The position numbers and the translations under genes are program-made. This document shows, in pieces, positions 26,328-35,399 of a DNA stretch of 64,000 bases. This stretch comes from JBJGXI01 sp045635475 (GTDB taxonomy: Bacteria; Bacillota; Bacilli; Bacillales; Amphibacillaceae), in assembly GCF_045635475.1 (NCBI RefSeq), contig NZ_JBJGXI010000006.1:1-64000 (forward strand), given 5' to 3'. Every line of letters begins with the position of its first letter. Positions within the stretch are counted from its first letter, which is position 1. The notes under the pieces are model-generated. The model did no database searches, was not told where the DNA came from, and was given only the letters and a program-made list of their open reading frames with translations.

Positions 26328-26882
26328 GTGAAATATGGATATGCAAGGGTAAGTACAGTTAACCAAGATTTGGAATCCCAATTACAACGCTTGAATGCTG
26401 AGGGTTGCAATAATATTTATAAGGATAAGTTTACTGGAACAAAACGAGATAGACCAGAGTTCAATAAACTTCTAGATGTATTAGATGAGGGTGATACTTT
26501 GGTGGTTACTAAACTTGATCGTTTTGCTAGGTCAACAGTAGATGGTATTCAAACCATTAGAGAACTATTTGAAAAAGGTGTAAAGGTTCATGTATTGAAC
26601 ATGGGACTCGTAGAAGATACACCAACAGGTAGGCTTGTATTTAATGTTATGAGTGCCTTTGCTGAATTTGAAAGAGATATGATTGTAGAACGCACTCAAG
26701 AAGGAAAGGCAATAGCAAAGCAACGTGATGATTTTAGAGAAGGTAGACCAAACAAGTATAGTAAGAAACAAATAGAACATGCTCTAATGTTATTGCAGCA
26801 TAACTCTTACAAACAAGTTGAAGAAAAAACAGGTATTAGTAAGAGTACATTGATTAGGGCAAAGAAAAAACTAAATAATTAA
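26328..26882 (+). CDS. Serine recombinase (resolvase/invertase)
   Basis: The 184-residue protein starts at GTG 26328 with GGAG 8 bases upstream. It begins KYGYARVSTVNQDLESQ with catalytic Ser9 (YARVST), has the TKLDRFARS and GRLVFNVMSAFAEFERD motifs, and a C-terminal HTH (SYKQVEEKTGISKSTLIRAKKKL). It is Hin/Tn3-resolvase sized. Its place between terS and terL is unusual; it could resolve dimers of a circular form of the element, which fits the ParM-like module at the other end. Confidence 0.9.
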   Translation: MKYGYARVSTVNQDLESQLQRLNAEGCNNIYKDKFTGTKRDRPEFNKLLDVLDEGDTLVVTKLDRFARSTVDGIQTIRELFEKGVKVHVLNMGLVEDTPTGRLVFNVMSAFAEFERDMIVERTQEGKAIAKQRDDFREGRPNKYSKKQIEHALMLLQHNSYKQVEEKTGISKSTLIRAKKKLNN

Positions 26883-26888
26883 TTGTTA

Positions 26889-26917
26889 GGCAATCGTAGA
26901 TAATCGGTTGTCTTTTT
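26889..26917 (+). terminator. Intrinsic terminator after resolvase
   Basis: GGCAATCG pairs with CGGTTGTC (two G-U pairs), followed by TTTTTTG. Confidence 0.7.
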
Positions 26918-27017
26918 TGTTGTGAAAATGTAAGGGGTGGGTGCTTTCTAAATCGTATGCTTCAAAAATCCCTGCAACAAGCTCCACAATTTTTATCATA
27001 AATTTACCAGTCTGGAG

Positions 27018-28790
27018 GTGGAAATAATAGCGGATATATTCAACACAAAAGAAAATGTAAAGTTACTTAAAACTTATCTGTATAAAGATGCAGTAAACAA
27101 TCGCAAACTATCTCACGATAAAGCGGTTGAATTTGTTGACAATACTGTTACTAAACATAAAAATAATTTGTTCGGTAAGAATTCATTAGCTTATTCTTTA
27201 GGACGTAGGAGTATTGTTTTCTATTGTTTATTCTTCTTACAAGATTTCTTTGTTCCTAAAGAATCCAATCAATCCAGACCATTGGCAAATGTGCATTATC
27301 AAGTGTGGCAGGAATTAGAAGATATATTTATCCATAACAAGATTGACAAAGAAGAATTTATACTCCCAAGAGGTTGTGCAAAGACAACTATTATTGATAT
27401 GGCATTGTCTTGTTGGCTTCATTGTTACCAAATTAGTCACTTCACTATTGTTTTAGCGAATAGAGAACTCGATGCTACAAATTTTGTTGATCAAACTAAA
27501 AAGGCATTAAGGAATTCATATATTAAAAATACTTTTGGTGAATTGATTAATCCACGTAAGCGGACAGTTAATAAATTGGAACTAGAATTAGATAATGATA
27601 CAAAAATAGCAGCATACTCTTCTGGATCATCTGTTCGTGGTGCTTCTTATATTTCTCCTAAAGGTATTTTTCGTCCGATGTGCTATATTGCTGATGATTA
27701 TATTTCTCAAAACGATATTTTAACCGATGAATCTAAACAAAAGAAATATCAAAATTGGTTAAAGGAAGTTGAAGAGGGAGGCGACTCTTCGGTAATACGT
27801 GATGGAAAATTGATTAAATCAGCCACAAAGTTTTTAGTACTTGGAACTCCCTTAGCAACTGGAGATTTCATTGACCAAATACGGAAAAATCCTGAATATA
27901 AAGTATTTCAACGGTCTGTTGTTAACTTTGATATAGATGAATATTTCGATAATAATTCTTATTGGCAAGAATTTAAGACTATATATTTTGACGACAAAAG
28001 GGAAGATGCTTTATCCGATGCAAAACAATTCTATTTAGATAATAAAGAACATATGGAATTTGAAACCATATGGGATAAATACGATTGCTTTGATTTGGGT
28101 AAAAAGTATTTTGGTAAACGATTGGCATTTATGCAGGAATTAATGTGTAATGTGGAAAATATTGGTGATAAATGGTTTAAATCTAATCGTACTCAACCAA
28201 GAGACGAAATTGAATCTCACAAATTTATTAAAACGATGCTTGCTATTGATACAGCAGGTGTAAAAAATAAAGATAAAAAGCGTTCAGATTCATTTTCATT
28301 TGTTGTTGGTTCATTATCTGACAATGATTTTAAGTATGTGCGTGAGGCTCATCTTAGAAAATTTGATGATGAGTTTGATAAATATATAAGTCATGTCATT
28401 GAATTGTTAAAAGAATATGAAGAAATTAGTCATGTTTACATAGAAAAAAATACATACAACGGTTTGGATGTTGATTCTATAGAAAAGGAAATAGCAAAAG
28501 ATAAAGAATTGTCTAGTCGTAGGATTACTTTCATCAATGAAATGCAGCGTAAAAATAAGGACGATAAAATTTCTACTATTGTTTCAGATGTAAACAACGG
28601 TAGGATTATTTTTTGTGAAGAAAGAGTTGAAAAACAATTTCTCTCTCAAATCATGGATTTTGCGGGACAGCATTTTAGTTTACATGATGATGCTCCAGAT
28701 TGTCTTACTGAATTTGCTAACAGGATTGATGAAATCAAAGTGAATAATAGAAAACTACAATCATTAGACCGGAAATTATTCGGTATTTAG
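27018..28790 (+). CDS. Terminase large subunit
   Basis: The protein is about 590 residues. The ATPase has Walker A LPRGCAKTT (117-124) and the acidic strand MCYIADDYI (about 227). The nuclease domain begins at LAIDTAG (about 411) and its later acidic residues sit in CLTEFAN. It cuts and pumps DNA into procapsids with TerS and the portal. The start is uncertain: the only standard in-frame start is GTG 27018, directly abutting GGAG. The spacing would instead suit the ATA codons at 27024-27029, so a mutated start is possible. Confidence 0.85.
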   Translation: MEIIADIFNTKENVKLLKTYLYKDAVNNRKLSHDKAVEFVDNTVTKHKNNLFGKNSLAYSLGRRSIVFYCLFFLQDFFVPKESNQSRPLANVHYQVWQELEDIFIHNKIDKEEFILPRGCAKTTIIDMALSCWLHCYQISHFTIVLANRELDATNFVDQTKKALRNSYIKNTFGELINPRKRTVNKLELELDNDTKIAAYSSGSSVRGASYISPKGIFRPMCYIADDYISQNDILTDESKQKKYQNWLKEVEEGGDSSVIRDGKLIKSATKFLVLGTPLATGDFIDQIRKNPEYKVFQRSVVNFDIDEYFDNNSYWQEFKTIYFDDKREDALSDAKQFYLDNKEHMEFETIWDKYDCFDLGKKYFGKRLAFMQELMCNVENIGDKWFKSNRTQPRDEIESHKFIKTMLAIDTAGVKNKDKKRSDSFSFVVGSLSDNDFKYVREAHLRKFDDEFDKYISHVIELLKEYEEISHVYIEKNTYNGLDVDSIEKEIAKDKELSSRRITFINEMQRKNKDDKISTIVSDVNNGRIIFCEERVEKQFLSQIMDFAGQHFSLHDDAPDCLTEFANRIDEIKVNNRKLQSLDRKLFGI

Positions 28791-28801
28791 GAGGTGTGAA
28801 A

Positions 28802-30076
28802 TTGGTAACAGTTGATCAAATAAAGGAAGGCATAAAGAAACATAAATCAGAACTTCCACGACATCAAAAAAATTATAATTATTACATCGGTAAGCACGAT
28901 ATCTTAAACAGGAAATTGCCTGACTCAGAGAAACCAAATAATAAAATAGTAACTAACTACCCTCGAACAGTTATTGACACAACAGTAGGTTACTATGCTT
29001 CAAAACCAATCTCATATGTGAGTAAAAGCCAGGATCAAAACTATCTATCAGATTTAAACAATGCCTTTTTTATGAATGATGAGGAAGATTTAAATGCTGA
29101 GATAGCTAAAAATAATGGGATATTTGGTAAATGTTATGAGGTACATTGGATTGATAAAAATGGCAATCAAAGATTTACTCAATATTCTCCTTTAGAAATG
29201 TATGTCGAAAAGGATAGCAAGGACAATATTAAATATGCTTTTCGTTACTGGACTGAGGAAGTAAAAGATAAAAAAGTTACTAAAGTAGAGGCATATGGTG
29301 ATGATGGGATTTACTATTTTACTTCTGATGATGGGAAAGAATTCTCATTAGATCCAAATGAACAAAAGAAAAATCATTATTTTGGTGAGATTCCAGTTGT
29401 AATACATAAGAACAATGATGAAGAATTAGGGGATTTTGAAAGTGAAATTCCAATGATCGATAATGTGAATAAATTACTCAGCGATTCGAGTAATTCCATC
29501 GAGGCATGGGTTAATGCTTATCTAGTATTGGCAGGATATAAAGGTACTGACTCAGAAGACATCAAGAAAATGAAGCAGGATGGTGTACTTCTATTAGATG
29601 ATGTCGGTCAAGCCAAATTCCTTACAAAAGAAGCCGATGGAGATTTCCAACAAACATTCTTTGAAGCGTTAGATAATTTAATCCATGAGCATACCGCAAC
29701 ACCAAAACTTACAAGCGAAAAATTTGCTAGTAACCTTTCTGGAGTTGCTATTAAATTTAAATTATTCAGTCTTGAAGCCAAGTGTTCGGTTAAAGAAAGA
29801 AAAATGAGTAAAGCGTTGAGGAAACGTATTCGATTAATTACAAAAATTCTTAATCTAAAAGGAAAAGCGTATAATCCTTCAGAAATACGTTTTCAATTCT
29901 CTAGAAATATTCCTCAAAATGAAGCTGAAATTACTGACCAGATTGTTAAGTTGTCGGATAAGGTAGACGATGAAACATTATTGTCATGGCATCCAAGAAT
30001 CCAAGATCCTAAACAAGTTATTCAAAAACGGAATGAAGAACAAGATTCCATGAATTTGGATAGAGATGTTACCTAA
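28802..30076 (+). CDS. Phage portal protein (SPP1 gp6-like)
   Basis: The protein is about 424 residues from TTG 28802, with GGAGGTG 5-6 bases upstream. It begins VTVDQIKEGIKKHKSELPRHQ and has NYYIGKHDILNR and TNYPRTVIDTTVGYYASKP, typical of the SPP1 Gp6 portal family. The C-terminus is acidic. The ring forms the DNA entry vertex. It overlaps the next start by one base (TAATG). Confidence 0.9.
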   Translation: MVTVDQIKEGIKKHKSELPRHQKNYNYYIGKHDILNRKLPDSEKPNNKIVTNYPRTVIDTTVGYYASKPISYVSKSQDQNYLSDLNNAFFMNDEEDLNAEIAKNNGIFGKCYEVHWIDKNGNQRFTQYSPLEMYVEKDSKDNIKYAFRYWTEEVKDKKVTKVEAYGDDGIYYFTSDDGKEFSLDPNEQKKNHYFGEIPVVIHKNNDEELGDFESEIPMIDNVNKLLSDSSNSIEAWVNAYLVLAGYKGTDSEDIKKMKQDGVLLLDDVGQAKFLTKEADGDFQQTFFEALDNLIHEHTATPKLTSEKFASNLSGVAIKFKLFSLEAKCSVKERKMSKALRKRIRLITKILNLKGKAYNPSEIRFQFSRNIPQNEAEITDQIVKLSDKVDDETLLSWHPRIQDPKQVIQKRNEEQDSMNLDRDVT

Positions 30077-30957
30077 TGGACAATTTCCAAGAGGAACTTT
30101 TAAATCTTGTTGAGGAAATGTTCGATGTGTCTGAAGACGATCATCAAGAAATATTGCGATTATATAAGAAATCTAGAGACAATATAAACCAATTTATTTC
30201 TAAGTTGTTTATGGACTATGGCAACGATGGACAGATAGAATACTCAGAATTACAAAAACATAATCGTATGCAGAAGCTAGAGAAATTTCTTAAAGAAGAA
30301 GCTGCTACAATTGCAAAAGAAGAAATAACGATTATGACAGGTATTCTTGTTAGTACATATGGAATGTCTTATTACAAAACAGCCTACAAAATGGAGCAAA
30401 ACTTAGAAATAGGTATTAATTTCAACCTTTTAAAAGATGAATTTGTAGATGAAGCAGTAAAGTTTAACTGGTCTGGGATTCCCTTCAGTGAAAGAATCTG
30501 GGATAACACGGATTCACTTGTTAAAGGTCTGAGAACAGAACTTACAACAGGTATTCGAGAAGGTGAATCCATTGATAAGGTTGCAAGAAGGATTAATAAA
30601 CAATTTAACTCCAAGGCTTATCAATCTAAGAGACTCGTTCAAACGGAAGCTGCACGAATAATAGGTGCTGCACAAGATAAATTGTATACGGATTCGGAAA
30701 TAGTGAAACAAGTAGAATGGGTTGCTACATTAGAATCTAATACATGTTCAGAGTGTGCAAGGTTAGATGGACAACGATTTAATCTAGAAAATGATAGCAA
30801 GCCCTCCATTCCTAGGCATCCACTTTGTAAATGTTGTTTCATTGCTATCCCATATGCAGACTACCAACCTAGTAAGCGAAAAGATAATGAAACTAAGGAA
30901 GTTATTGAGTATTCCAATTTTGAAGAATGGGCAAAAACAAAAGATATTAAATTATAA
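30076..30957 (+). CDS. Minor head protein (SPP1 gp7 / Mu F-like)
   Basis: The 293-residue protein has the C-terminal Mu-F-type domain: LVQTEAARI, then EWVATLESNTCSECARLDGQRF, then IPRHPLCKCCFI, with paired Cys/His. Minor head proteins bind the portal and help DNA delivery. The ATG overlaps the portal stop. A terminator follows. Confidence 0.88.
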   Translation: MDNFQEELLNLVEEMFDVSEDDHQEILRLYKKSRDNINQFISKLFMDYGNDGQIEYSELQKHNRMQKLEKFLKEEAATIAKEEITIMTGILVSTYGMSYYKTAYKMEQNLEIGINFNLLKDEFVDEAVKFNWSGIPFSERIWDNTDSLVKGLRTELTTGIREGESIDKVARRINKQFNSKAYQSKRLVQTEAARIIGAAQDKLYTDSEIVKQVEWVATLESNTCSECARLDGQRFNLENDSKPSIPRHPLCKCCFIAIPYADYQPSKRKDNETKEVIEYSNFEEWAKTKDIKL

Positions 30958-30960
30958 ATC

Positions 30961-30985
30961 AGTCACTTATCTAAGTGGCTTTTTA
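30961..30985 (+). terminator. Intrinsic terminator after minor head protein
   Basis: AGTCACTT / AAGTGGCT (one G-U pair) with a 4-base loop and TTTTTA. Confidence 0.8.
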
Positions 30986-31085
30986 TATTGTCTTTTTTTC
31001 TGTTGTAGACGTAAAAGAACAACTTGAAAACAAAAATATCTAACACATTATGGCTCGTACATGATGGGTTAAGGAGGATTAATAA

Positions 31086-31688
31086 ATGGATTTAGAACAA
31101 ATTAAGCAATTTTTAGAAGACAACAAAGATCAAGAGGATGTAAAAGCATACATTGAGGGGCTATCTCAAGTAACACCTGATGGAGTGGAAGCATTTCTTG
31201 AAACTGATGAAGGAAAGAAACTCTTACAACCTAAGCTAGATAACAATTTTACAAAAGGTTTAGAAACTTGGAAGAAAAATAACCTTAAAAAAATTGTTGA
31301 TGAGGAAGTAAAGAAATCTAATCCAAAAGAAACACCTGAGCAAAAACGTATTAGAGAGTTGGAAGATCAATTCACTAGTATGGAGAAAGAAAAAACACGA
31401 GAGAGTTTAAAAAATAAGGCTCTTACAACACTTAACGAGAAAAAACTTCCTTCAAATTTGATTGATTATTTAATTGGTGAAGATGAAGAATCAACTTTAT
31501 CAAATTTAGGAAAGTTTGAAGAGGTATTTACAACTCAACTTCAATCGGCTGTAGATGAAAGATTGAAAGCAGATGGCACAGATTTGAAAGATAATAAGAA
31601 GCCAACAGCATTTACAAAGGAACAAATAGATAGTATGAGCACCAAAGAAATCAATGATAATTGGGAATCAATAAAAGACCAATTATAA
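31086..31688 (+). CDS. Capsid scaffolding protein (DUF4355-like)
   Basis: The 200-residue protein is acidic, mostly helical and coiled-coil (KKSNPKETPEQKRIRELEDQF), with no hydrophobic core segment. It sits directly before the capsid gene, as scaffolds of SPP1-like phages do. AAGGAGG precedes the ATG. No protease is encoded nearby, so assembly is probably by reversible scaffold exit, not by cleavage. Confidence 0.8.
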   Translation: MDLEQIKQFLEDNKDQEDVKAYIEGLSQVTPDGVEAFLETDEGKKLLQPKLDNNFTKGLETWKKNNLKKIVDEEVKKSNPKETPEQKRIRELEDQFTSMEKEKTRESLKNKALTTLNEKKLPSNLIDYLIGEDEESTLSNLGKFEEVFTTQLQSAVDERLKADGTDLKDNKKPTAFTKEQIDSMSTKEINDNWESIKDQL

Positions 31689-31721
31689 TAAAAAAATTAG
31701 AAAAGGATAAGGTGATTATTT

Positions 31722-32534
31722 ATGGCAGTTACAACTTTTAAGAAAACAGTTTGGGAAGCACGTTTATTAGCGAATTATTCTAAAACATCAATTGCGGAGG
31801 TAATTACAACTCCTCCAACAACAATTGAAGGTAAAACAATGAAATTTAATAAAGCTGGTGCGGTTGATGTAAAAGATTATACAGGCACGGTAGTTTGGGA
31901 TGAAATTGATACTACAGATGTTGATTTGAATATGGATCAACAAAAATACTTTGCCTTCACACTAAATGATGTAGATGCAGTTCAAGCAGCAGGTGATCTA
32001 GTTGATGCCCATGTTGCAAATGCCTCTAGTGGTGTTCAAGTGGAAACAGATTCATATGTTTTGGGGTTGTATACTGATGCACATGCTGATAACACAATTG
32101 GTACAGATGCAGCACCTGAAGCACTAACTAAGACTAACGTATATGATTATATTGTTGATTTAGGTACTAAATTAAATAAAAAGAAAGTGCCTAAAACTGA
32201 TCGATATGTAACTATCAACTCAGATGTATTAGGATTACTTTCTAAAGATGATCGTTTTACTCGTCAACCTGTAGTTCTTGAAAACGGTGTAGTAGAGGGT
32301 CAAAAAATCAACGGTTTACAAGTAGTTGTGTCTGAGGAATTAATTGAAGTAGATGGTAAATTACATATTGTTGCTAACCATAAAGGTGCTATTGGATACG
32401 GAAAACAGATTGATCAAATGGAAGCTTTACGCTTAGAATCGAAGATGGCTGATGGTGTTCGTGGATTAACTGTATTTGGTGGCAGTGTAATTCGTCCTGA
32501 AGGTGTAGCTGTACTTACTGCGACAATCGGATAA
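31722..32534 (+). CDS. Major capsid protein
   Basis: The 270-residue protein begins AVTTFKKTVWEARLLANYSKTS and has the VDLNMDQQKYFAFTLNDVDAVQA and AIGYGKQIDQMEALRLESK segments typical of small HK97-fold coat proteins in Gram-positive siphophages. It follows the scaffold gene by 33 bases with AAGGTG upstream. A hairpin terminator directly behind it would raise capsid mRNA relative to downstream genes. Confidence 0.88.
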   Translation: MAVTTFKKTVWEARLLANYSKTSIAEVITTPPTTIEGKTMKFNKAGAVDVKDYTGTVVWDEIDTTDVDLNMDQQKYFAFTLNDVDAVQAAGDLVDAHVANASSGVQVETDSYVLGLYTDAHADNTIGTDAAPEALTKTNVYDYIVDLGTKLNKKKVPKTDRYVTINSDVLGLLSKDDRFTRQPVVLENGVVEGQKINGLQVVVSEELIEVDGKLHIVANHKGAIGYGKQIDQMEALRLESKMADGVRGLTVFGGSVIRPEGVAVLTATIG

Positions 32535-32548
32535 TAAATAAATTTAGT

Positions 32549-32578
32549 GGGTAGGGATAATTCTCTACCCTTCTTTTA
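32549..32578 (+). terminator. Terminator/attenuator after capsid gene
   Basis: GGGTAG / CTACCC with a 10-base loop and TTCTTTT; probably partial, since the morphogenesis operon continues. Confidence 0.7.
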
Positions 32579-32593
32579 ATGGGGTGATAATAG

Positions 32594-32890
32594 TTGTACG
32601 GAAAAATTGTAGCATCGGACGGAGTTATTGAACTTGGAGAGGCAACCGAAAAGGAAATATCCTTCGAAAAGCCATTATCCTACCTTTCCATAATAATTGA
32701 ACATCAAAGTAAGGTGTTTATTAATGGTGATCCAGATGGAATATGTCTCCCTATGCAATATACGCAACCTTTAGTGTTAAGGGATGTGCCTATATGGAAA
32801 TTAAAGGTAGCTAGAAATGGTACTAGTTTACAACTAAATAATAATGATGATCTGCCTTATTTTGGGTTTTATTATTATGGAATGTATTAA
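32594..32890 (+). CDS. Small structural-region protein, 98 aa
   Basis: TTG start with GGGGTGA upstream. It is rich in beta-type residues (SFEKPLSYLSIIIEHQSKVFING), suggestive of a beta-sandwich. It directly follows the capsid gene, where decoration proteins often lie; the role is inferred from position only. Confidence 0.55.
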   Translation: MYGKIVASDGVIELGEATEKEISFEKPLSYLSIIIEHQSKVFINGDPDGICLPMQYTQPLVLRDVPIWKLKVARNGTSLQLNNNDDLPYFGFYYYGMY

Positions 32891-32901
32891 GGAGTGATTA
32901 A

Positions 32902-33084
32902 ATGGAATTCAAAAATACAGAAACAGGTGTGGTTTGGGATATTACAAATGATACACATATCAAACGTTGTGAAAGTGATCCAAACTATGAAAAAGTTGAA
33001 GAGAAGAAGGTTACACCCAAGAAAACAAATACAGGTGCAACCAAAACTACACAACGTAAAAAAGCTACTTCCGCAGAAAAGTAG
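32902..33084 (+). CDS. Small Lys/Thr-rich protein, 60 aa
   Basis: ATG 32902 has AGGAGTG 6 bases upstream. It begins MEFKNTETGVVWDITNDTH and ends in a low-complexity Lys/Thr tail (KKVTPKKTNTGATK). This frame, not the overlapping alternatives, has the RBS. Similar short proteins with basic tails often sit between capsid and connector genes. Confidence 0.6.
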   Translation: MEFKNTETGVVWDITNDTHIKRCESDPNYEKVEEKKVTPKKTNTGATKTTQRKKATSAEK

Positions 33085-33094
33085 GTGAAAAAAA

Positions 33095-33400
33095 ATGGCA
33101 GAATTATCAAATGTTAAGGCTTTACTAGGTATCGATGAATCTGACACTAGTAAAGATGGTGTAATAAATTTGTATATCTCGAGAGCTACAAATTATGTAT
33201 TAGGTTATTTGAAAATAGAAGAAATTCCTAGTGCTTTGATTGACGTTGTGGAAGATATTGCAGTATTTAAGTATCGACAAAAAGGTGTGGAAAACATTAA
33301 ATCAGAAGGTAAGGGTAGTTTAAGTGAATCATACATAGAATCCCTTCCAGAAGATATTAAGGATCAATTAAAATCACATCGAAAGGTTAGGATTGTATGA
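33095..33400 (+). CDS. Head-tail connector protein (gp6-like)
   Basis: The 101-residue protein begins MAELSNVKALLGIDESDTSKD and has LYISRATNYVLGYLKIEEIPSALIDVVEDIAVFKYRQKG, the classic phage connector (gp6/gp15) signature. It forms the adaptor ring below the portal. It overlaps the next gene by 4 bases. Confidence 0.82.
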   Translation: MAELSNVKALLGIDESDTSKDGVINLYISRATNYVLGYLKIEEIPSALIDVVEDIAVFKYRQKGVENIKSEGKGSLSESYIESLPEDIKDQLKSHRKVRIV

Positions 33401-33726
33401 GGTTAACAAAAAAGATGTATTTTATTGAAGAAGGTGAAAGGGAAATCATCGACTATGATGCATTATTAAACCCTATTTACGGTGATGCACCTGCAACCGA
33501 ATACATTCCTTTACCTTGTGAGATTGAGCCTTATTCAAACGAATTGGCTACTACAAGATATGGTGTGTTTGTAGATGCTACAAATCGATTATTTTGTGAG
33601 CCGAACAATAGAATTAGTTTGAATATAGAGATTACTGATCAGCCGAATGGCGAAGGAAATGTCTTTGTCGTTACTGAAAATATGAAATATGACAAGCACT
33701 ATGAAGTTTTAATAAAAAAGGACTGA
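33397..33726 (+). CDS. Putative head-closure protein, 109 aa
   Basis: It starts inside the end of the connector gene and precedes the HK97 gp10-like gene, the standard position of the head-closure (gp16-like) protein. It has a beta-rich composition and conserved-looking YIPLPCEIEPYSNELATTRYG. The assignment rests mainly on order. Confidence 0.65.
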   Translation: MRLTKKMYFIEEGEREIIDYDALLNPIYGDAPATEYIPLPCEIEPYSNELATTRYGVFVDATNRLFCEPNNRISLNIEITDQPNGEGNVFVVTENMKYDKHYEVLIKKD

Positions 33727-33732
33727 TGATAT

Positions 33733-34062
33733 ATGGCAAAGTCCAAATTTCAACAAGCAAAAGAAGATATGCGAAAAAAACGTGAGTTAACAATGGAAAC
33801 AATCATTGTATTTGCAGAAGGTGAAAGCAAATTAAGAGCTCCAGTAAAAACAGGACATCTCAGAAGAAGTATTACACATAAGACAGAGCATAACGAAAAT
33901 ATCTCTAGAGGTGTTATTGGCTCTAATGTGGAATATGATCCGGTCATTGAATTAGGTAGTGTAGCCAGAAATATTAAAGCCCAACCACACCATAGACCGG
34001 CAATCGAAGAGAATTTTGGGATAATCGGTGATATGATTCAAAAAGGGATGAGCCTAAAATGA
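33733..34062 (+). CDS. HK97 gp10-family head-tail joining protein
   Basis: The 109-residue protein has APVKTGHLRRSITHK and GVIGSNVEYDPVIELG, followed by the C-terminal PHHRPAIEENFG. These are typical of the gp10 family of neck/tail completion proteins. It overlaps the tail terminator start by 4 bases. Confidence 0.82.
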   Translation: MAKSKFQQAKEDMRKKRELTMETIIVFAEGESKLRAPVKTGHLRRSITHKTEHNENISRGVIGSNVEYDPVIELGSVARNIKAQPHHRPAIEENFGIIGDMIQKGMSLK

Positions 34063-34451
34063 TGATTACCGCAGTATTGAATTATTTGCGTTCTGATAAC
34101 GAACTAGTAGGTATGTTAGGTCATACACAGGGAAAGCCAAGAATTACAGCTTATAAACCTGAAGTAGATTTAGACGATTATCCTTATATCGTTGTAACGT
34201 TAACACCCTATCAAATGGGATTAGCAACAGATCAATACAGGTGTGAAGTAAGGATTGTAACGGATGATGCTTTAAAGGTTGAAAAACTTACAAAATACGT
34301 TACTAGATTGTTACACTTCAGGACAAACCCAGTAAACAATTTTAATAATGAGACAATCTATCACTCTCGCCATTCGGGAAGTGGTTTTTTATTTGATCCA
34401 GAAGAAGAAATCTTTGAACAAGCATTGTTTTTTATAATGAAATTTAAATGA
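34059..34451 (+). CDS. Tail terminator protein (gp17-like)
   Basis: The 130-residue protein begins MMITAVLNYLRSDNELVGMLG and has the family-like YPYIVVTLTPYQMGLATDQYRCEVRIVT segment. Tail terminators cap the tail tube. It lies between the gp10-like and tail-tube genes, as expected. Confidence 0.75.
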   Translation: MMITAVLNYLRSDNELVGMLGHTQGKPRITAYKPEVDLDDYPYIVVTLTPYQMGLATDQYRCEVRIVTDDALKVEKLTKYVTRLLHFRTNPVNNFNNETIYHSRHSGSGFLFDPEEEIFEQALFFIMKFK

Positions 34452-34466
34452 AAAGGATGATTCATA

Positions 34467-35021
34467 ATGGCAAAAGACGATATTTTGTTAGGTAGTGGAC
34501 AGTTATTTTTAGGAGAAATTGAAGATGTTGAGACCGCAACTGAGTCAGAAATTGAAGCAGCATTAGAAGAAGTTGGTCATATTAGTTCTGGTGCAGCATT
34601 AAGTTATTCCCCAGAGTTTTACGAAGTAAAAGGTGGAGAGCTTAATCAAGTAATTAAAACATTCTTAACCAATGAAGAGGTTACATTTACTTCTGGCATT
34701 CTAACTTGGAACCTTAAGAACATTGAGAAGTTAGTTGCAGCATCATACTCAGAGGATACTGAAGCAGGTACTAGACGAATTGGTATTGGTGGATTAAAAA
34801 ATGTTCCTATGAATTACTTGCGATTTGTACATACAAAGCAAGATACAGGCAAAAAATTGACCGTAAATATTTTCAAGGCACAGAACCAAGGTGGAATTGA
34901 ATTGAACTTTAATCCTGAAGAAGAAACTGTAATCGATGTTGAGTTTAAAGCTATTCCAGCTAAAGGTAAAGCAGATGGTAACTTAGTAGAAATTATTGAT
35001 GAGGTTGAAGCAGCAGTTTAA
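34467..35021 (+). CDS. Major tail tube protein
   Basis: The 184-residue protein begins AKDDILLGSGQLFLGEIED and contains EVGHISSGAALSYSPEFYEVKGG and EEETVIDVEFKAIP, as in tail-tube proteins of siphophages with short tube subunits. RBS AAAGGATG. A strong hairpin terminator directly after it should make its mRNA more abundant than that of the chaperones. Confidence 0.82.
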   Translation: MAKDDILLGSGQLFLGEIEDVETATESEIEAALEEVGHISSGAALSYSPEFYEVKGGELNQVIKTFLTNEEVTFTSGILTWNLKNIEKLVAASYSEDTEAGTRRIGIGGLKNVPMNYLRFVHTKQDTGKKLTVNIFKAQNQGGIELNFNPEEETVIDVEFKAIPAKGKADGNLVEIIDEVEAAV

Positions 35022-35027
35022 TTGATT

Positions 35028-35052
35028 GGAAGGGTCTATCCCTTCCTTTTTT
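35028..35052 (+). terminator. Terminator/attenuator after tail tube gene
   Basis: GGAAGGG / CCCTTCC with a 5-base loop followed by TTTTTT. Confidence 0.85.
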
Positions 35053-35078
35053 ATTTATTAAAATATGGAGGTCTTATA

Positions 35079-35399
35079 ATGTCAAAAATTTATGATTTAG
35101 ATTTATTAGTGGAAGAATCGATAACATTTAAAATTGGTGGAGAAGATATTGAAATTCCAAGTTCCCCTAGTACAGCATTAGTTATCAAAATTATGAAATT
35201 AGAGGAAAAGATGAAATCTGTTGAAACACCTGAAGAACAAATGTCTCTTCTAGCTGAAATCGTTGCTTTATTACTTTCGCAAGGCGAACGAAAAGTGACT
35301 AAGAAATTTATACAAGATAAATTCTCTATGAGCCAACAAAGAAAAGTTGTTGATGTGTTTAAATCAACTATGCAAGGAATTGAAGAAGACCCAAATTAA
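35079..35399 (+). CDS. Tail assembly chaperone G
   Basis: The 106-residue protein starts at ATG 35079 after GGAGG; the in-frame start at 35022 would read through the terminator. The fold is mainly helical with an acidic tail. It lies between tube and tape-measure genes, and the last sense codons form the CCCAAAT slippery site. G and the G-T fusion are known to bind the tape measure during tail assembly. Confidence 0.82.
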   Translation: MSKIYDLDLLVEESITFKIGGEDIEIPSSPSTALVIKIMKLEEKMKSVETPEEQMSLLAEIVALLLSQGERKVTKKFIQDKFSMSQQRKVVDVFKSTMQGIEEDPN

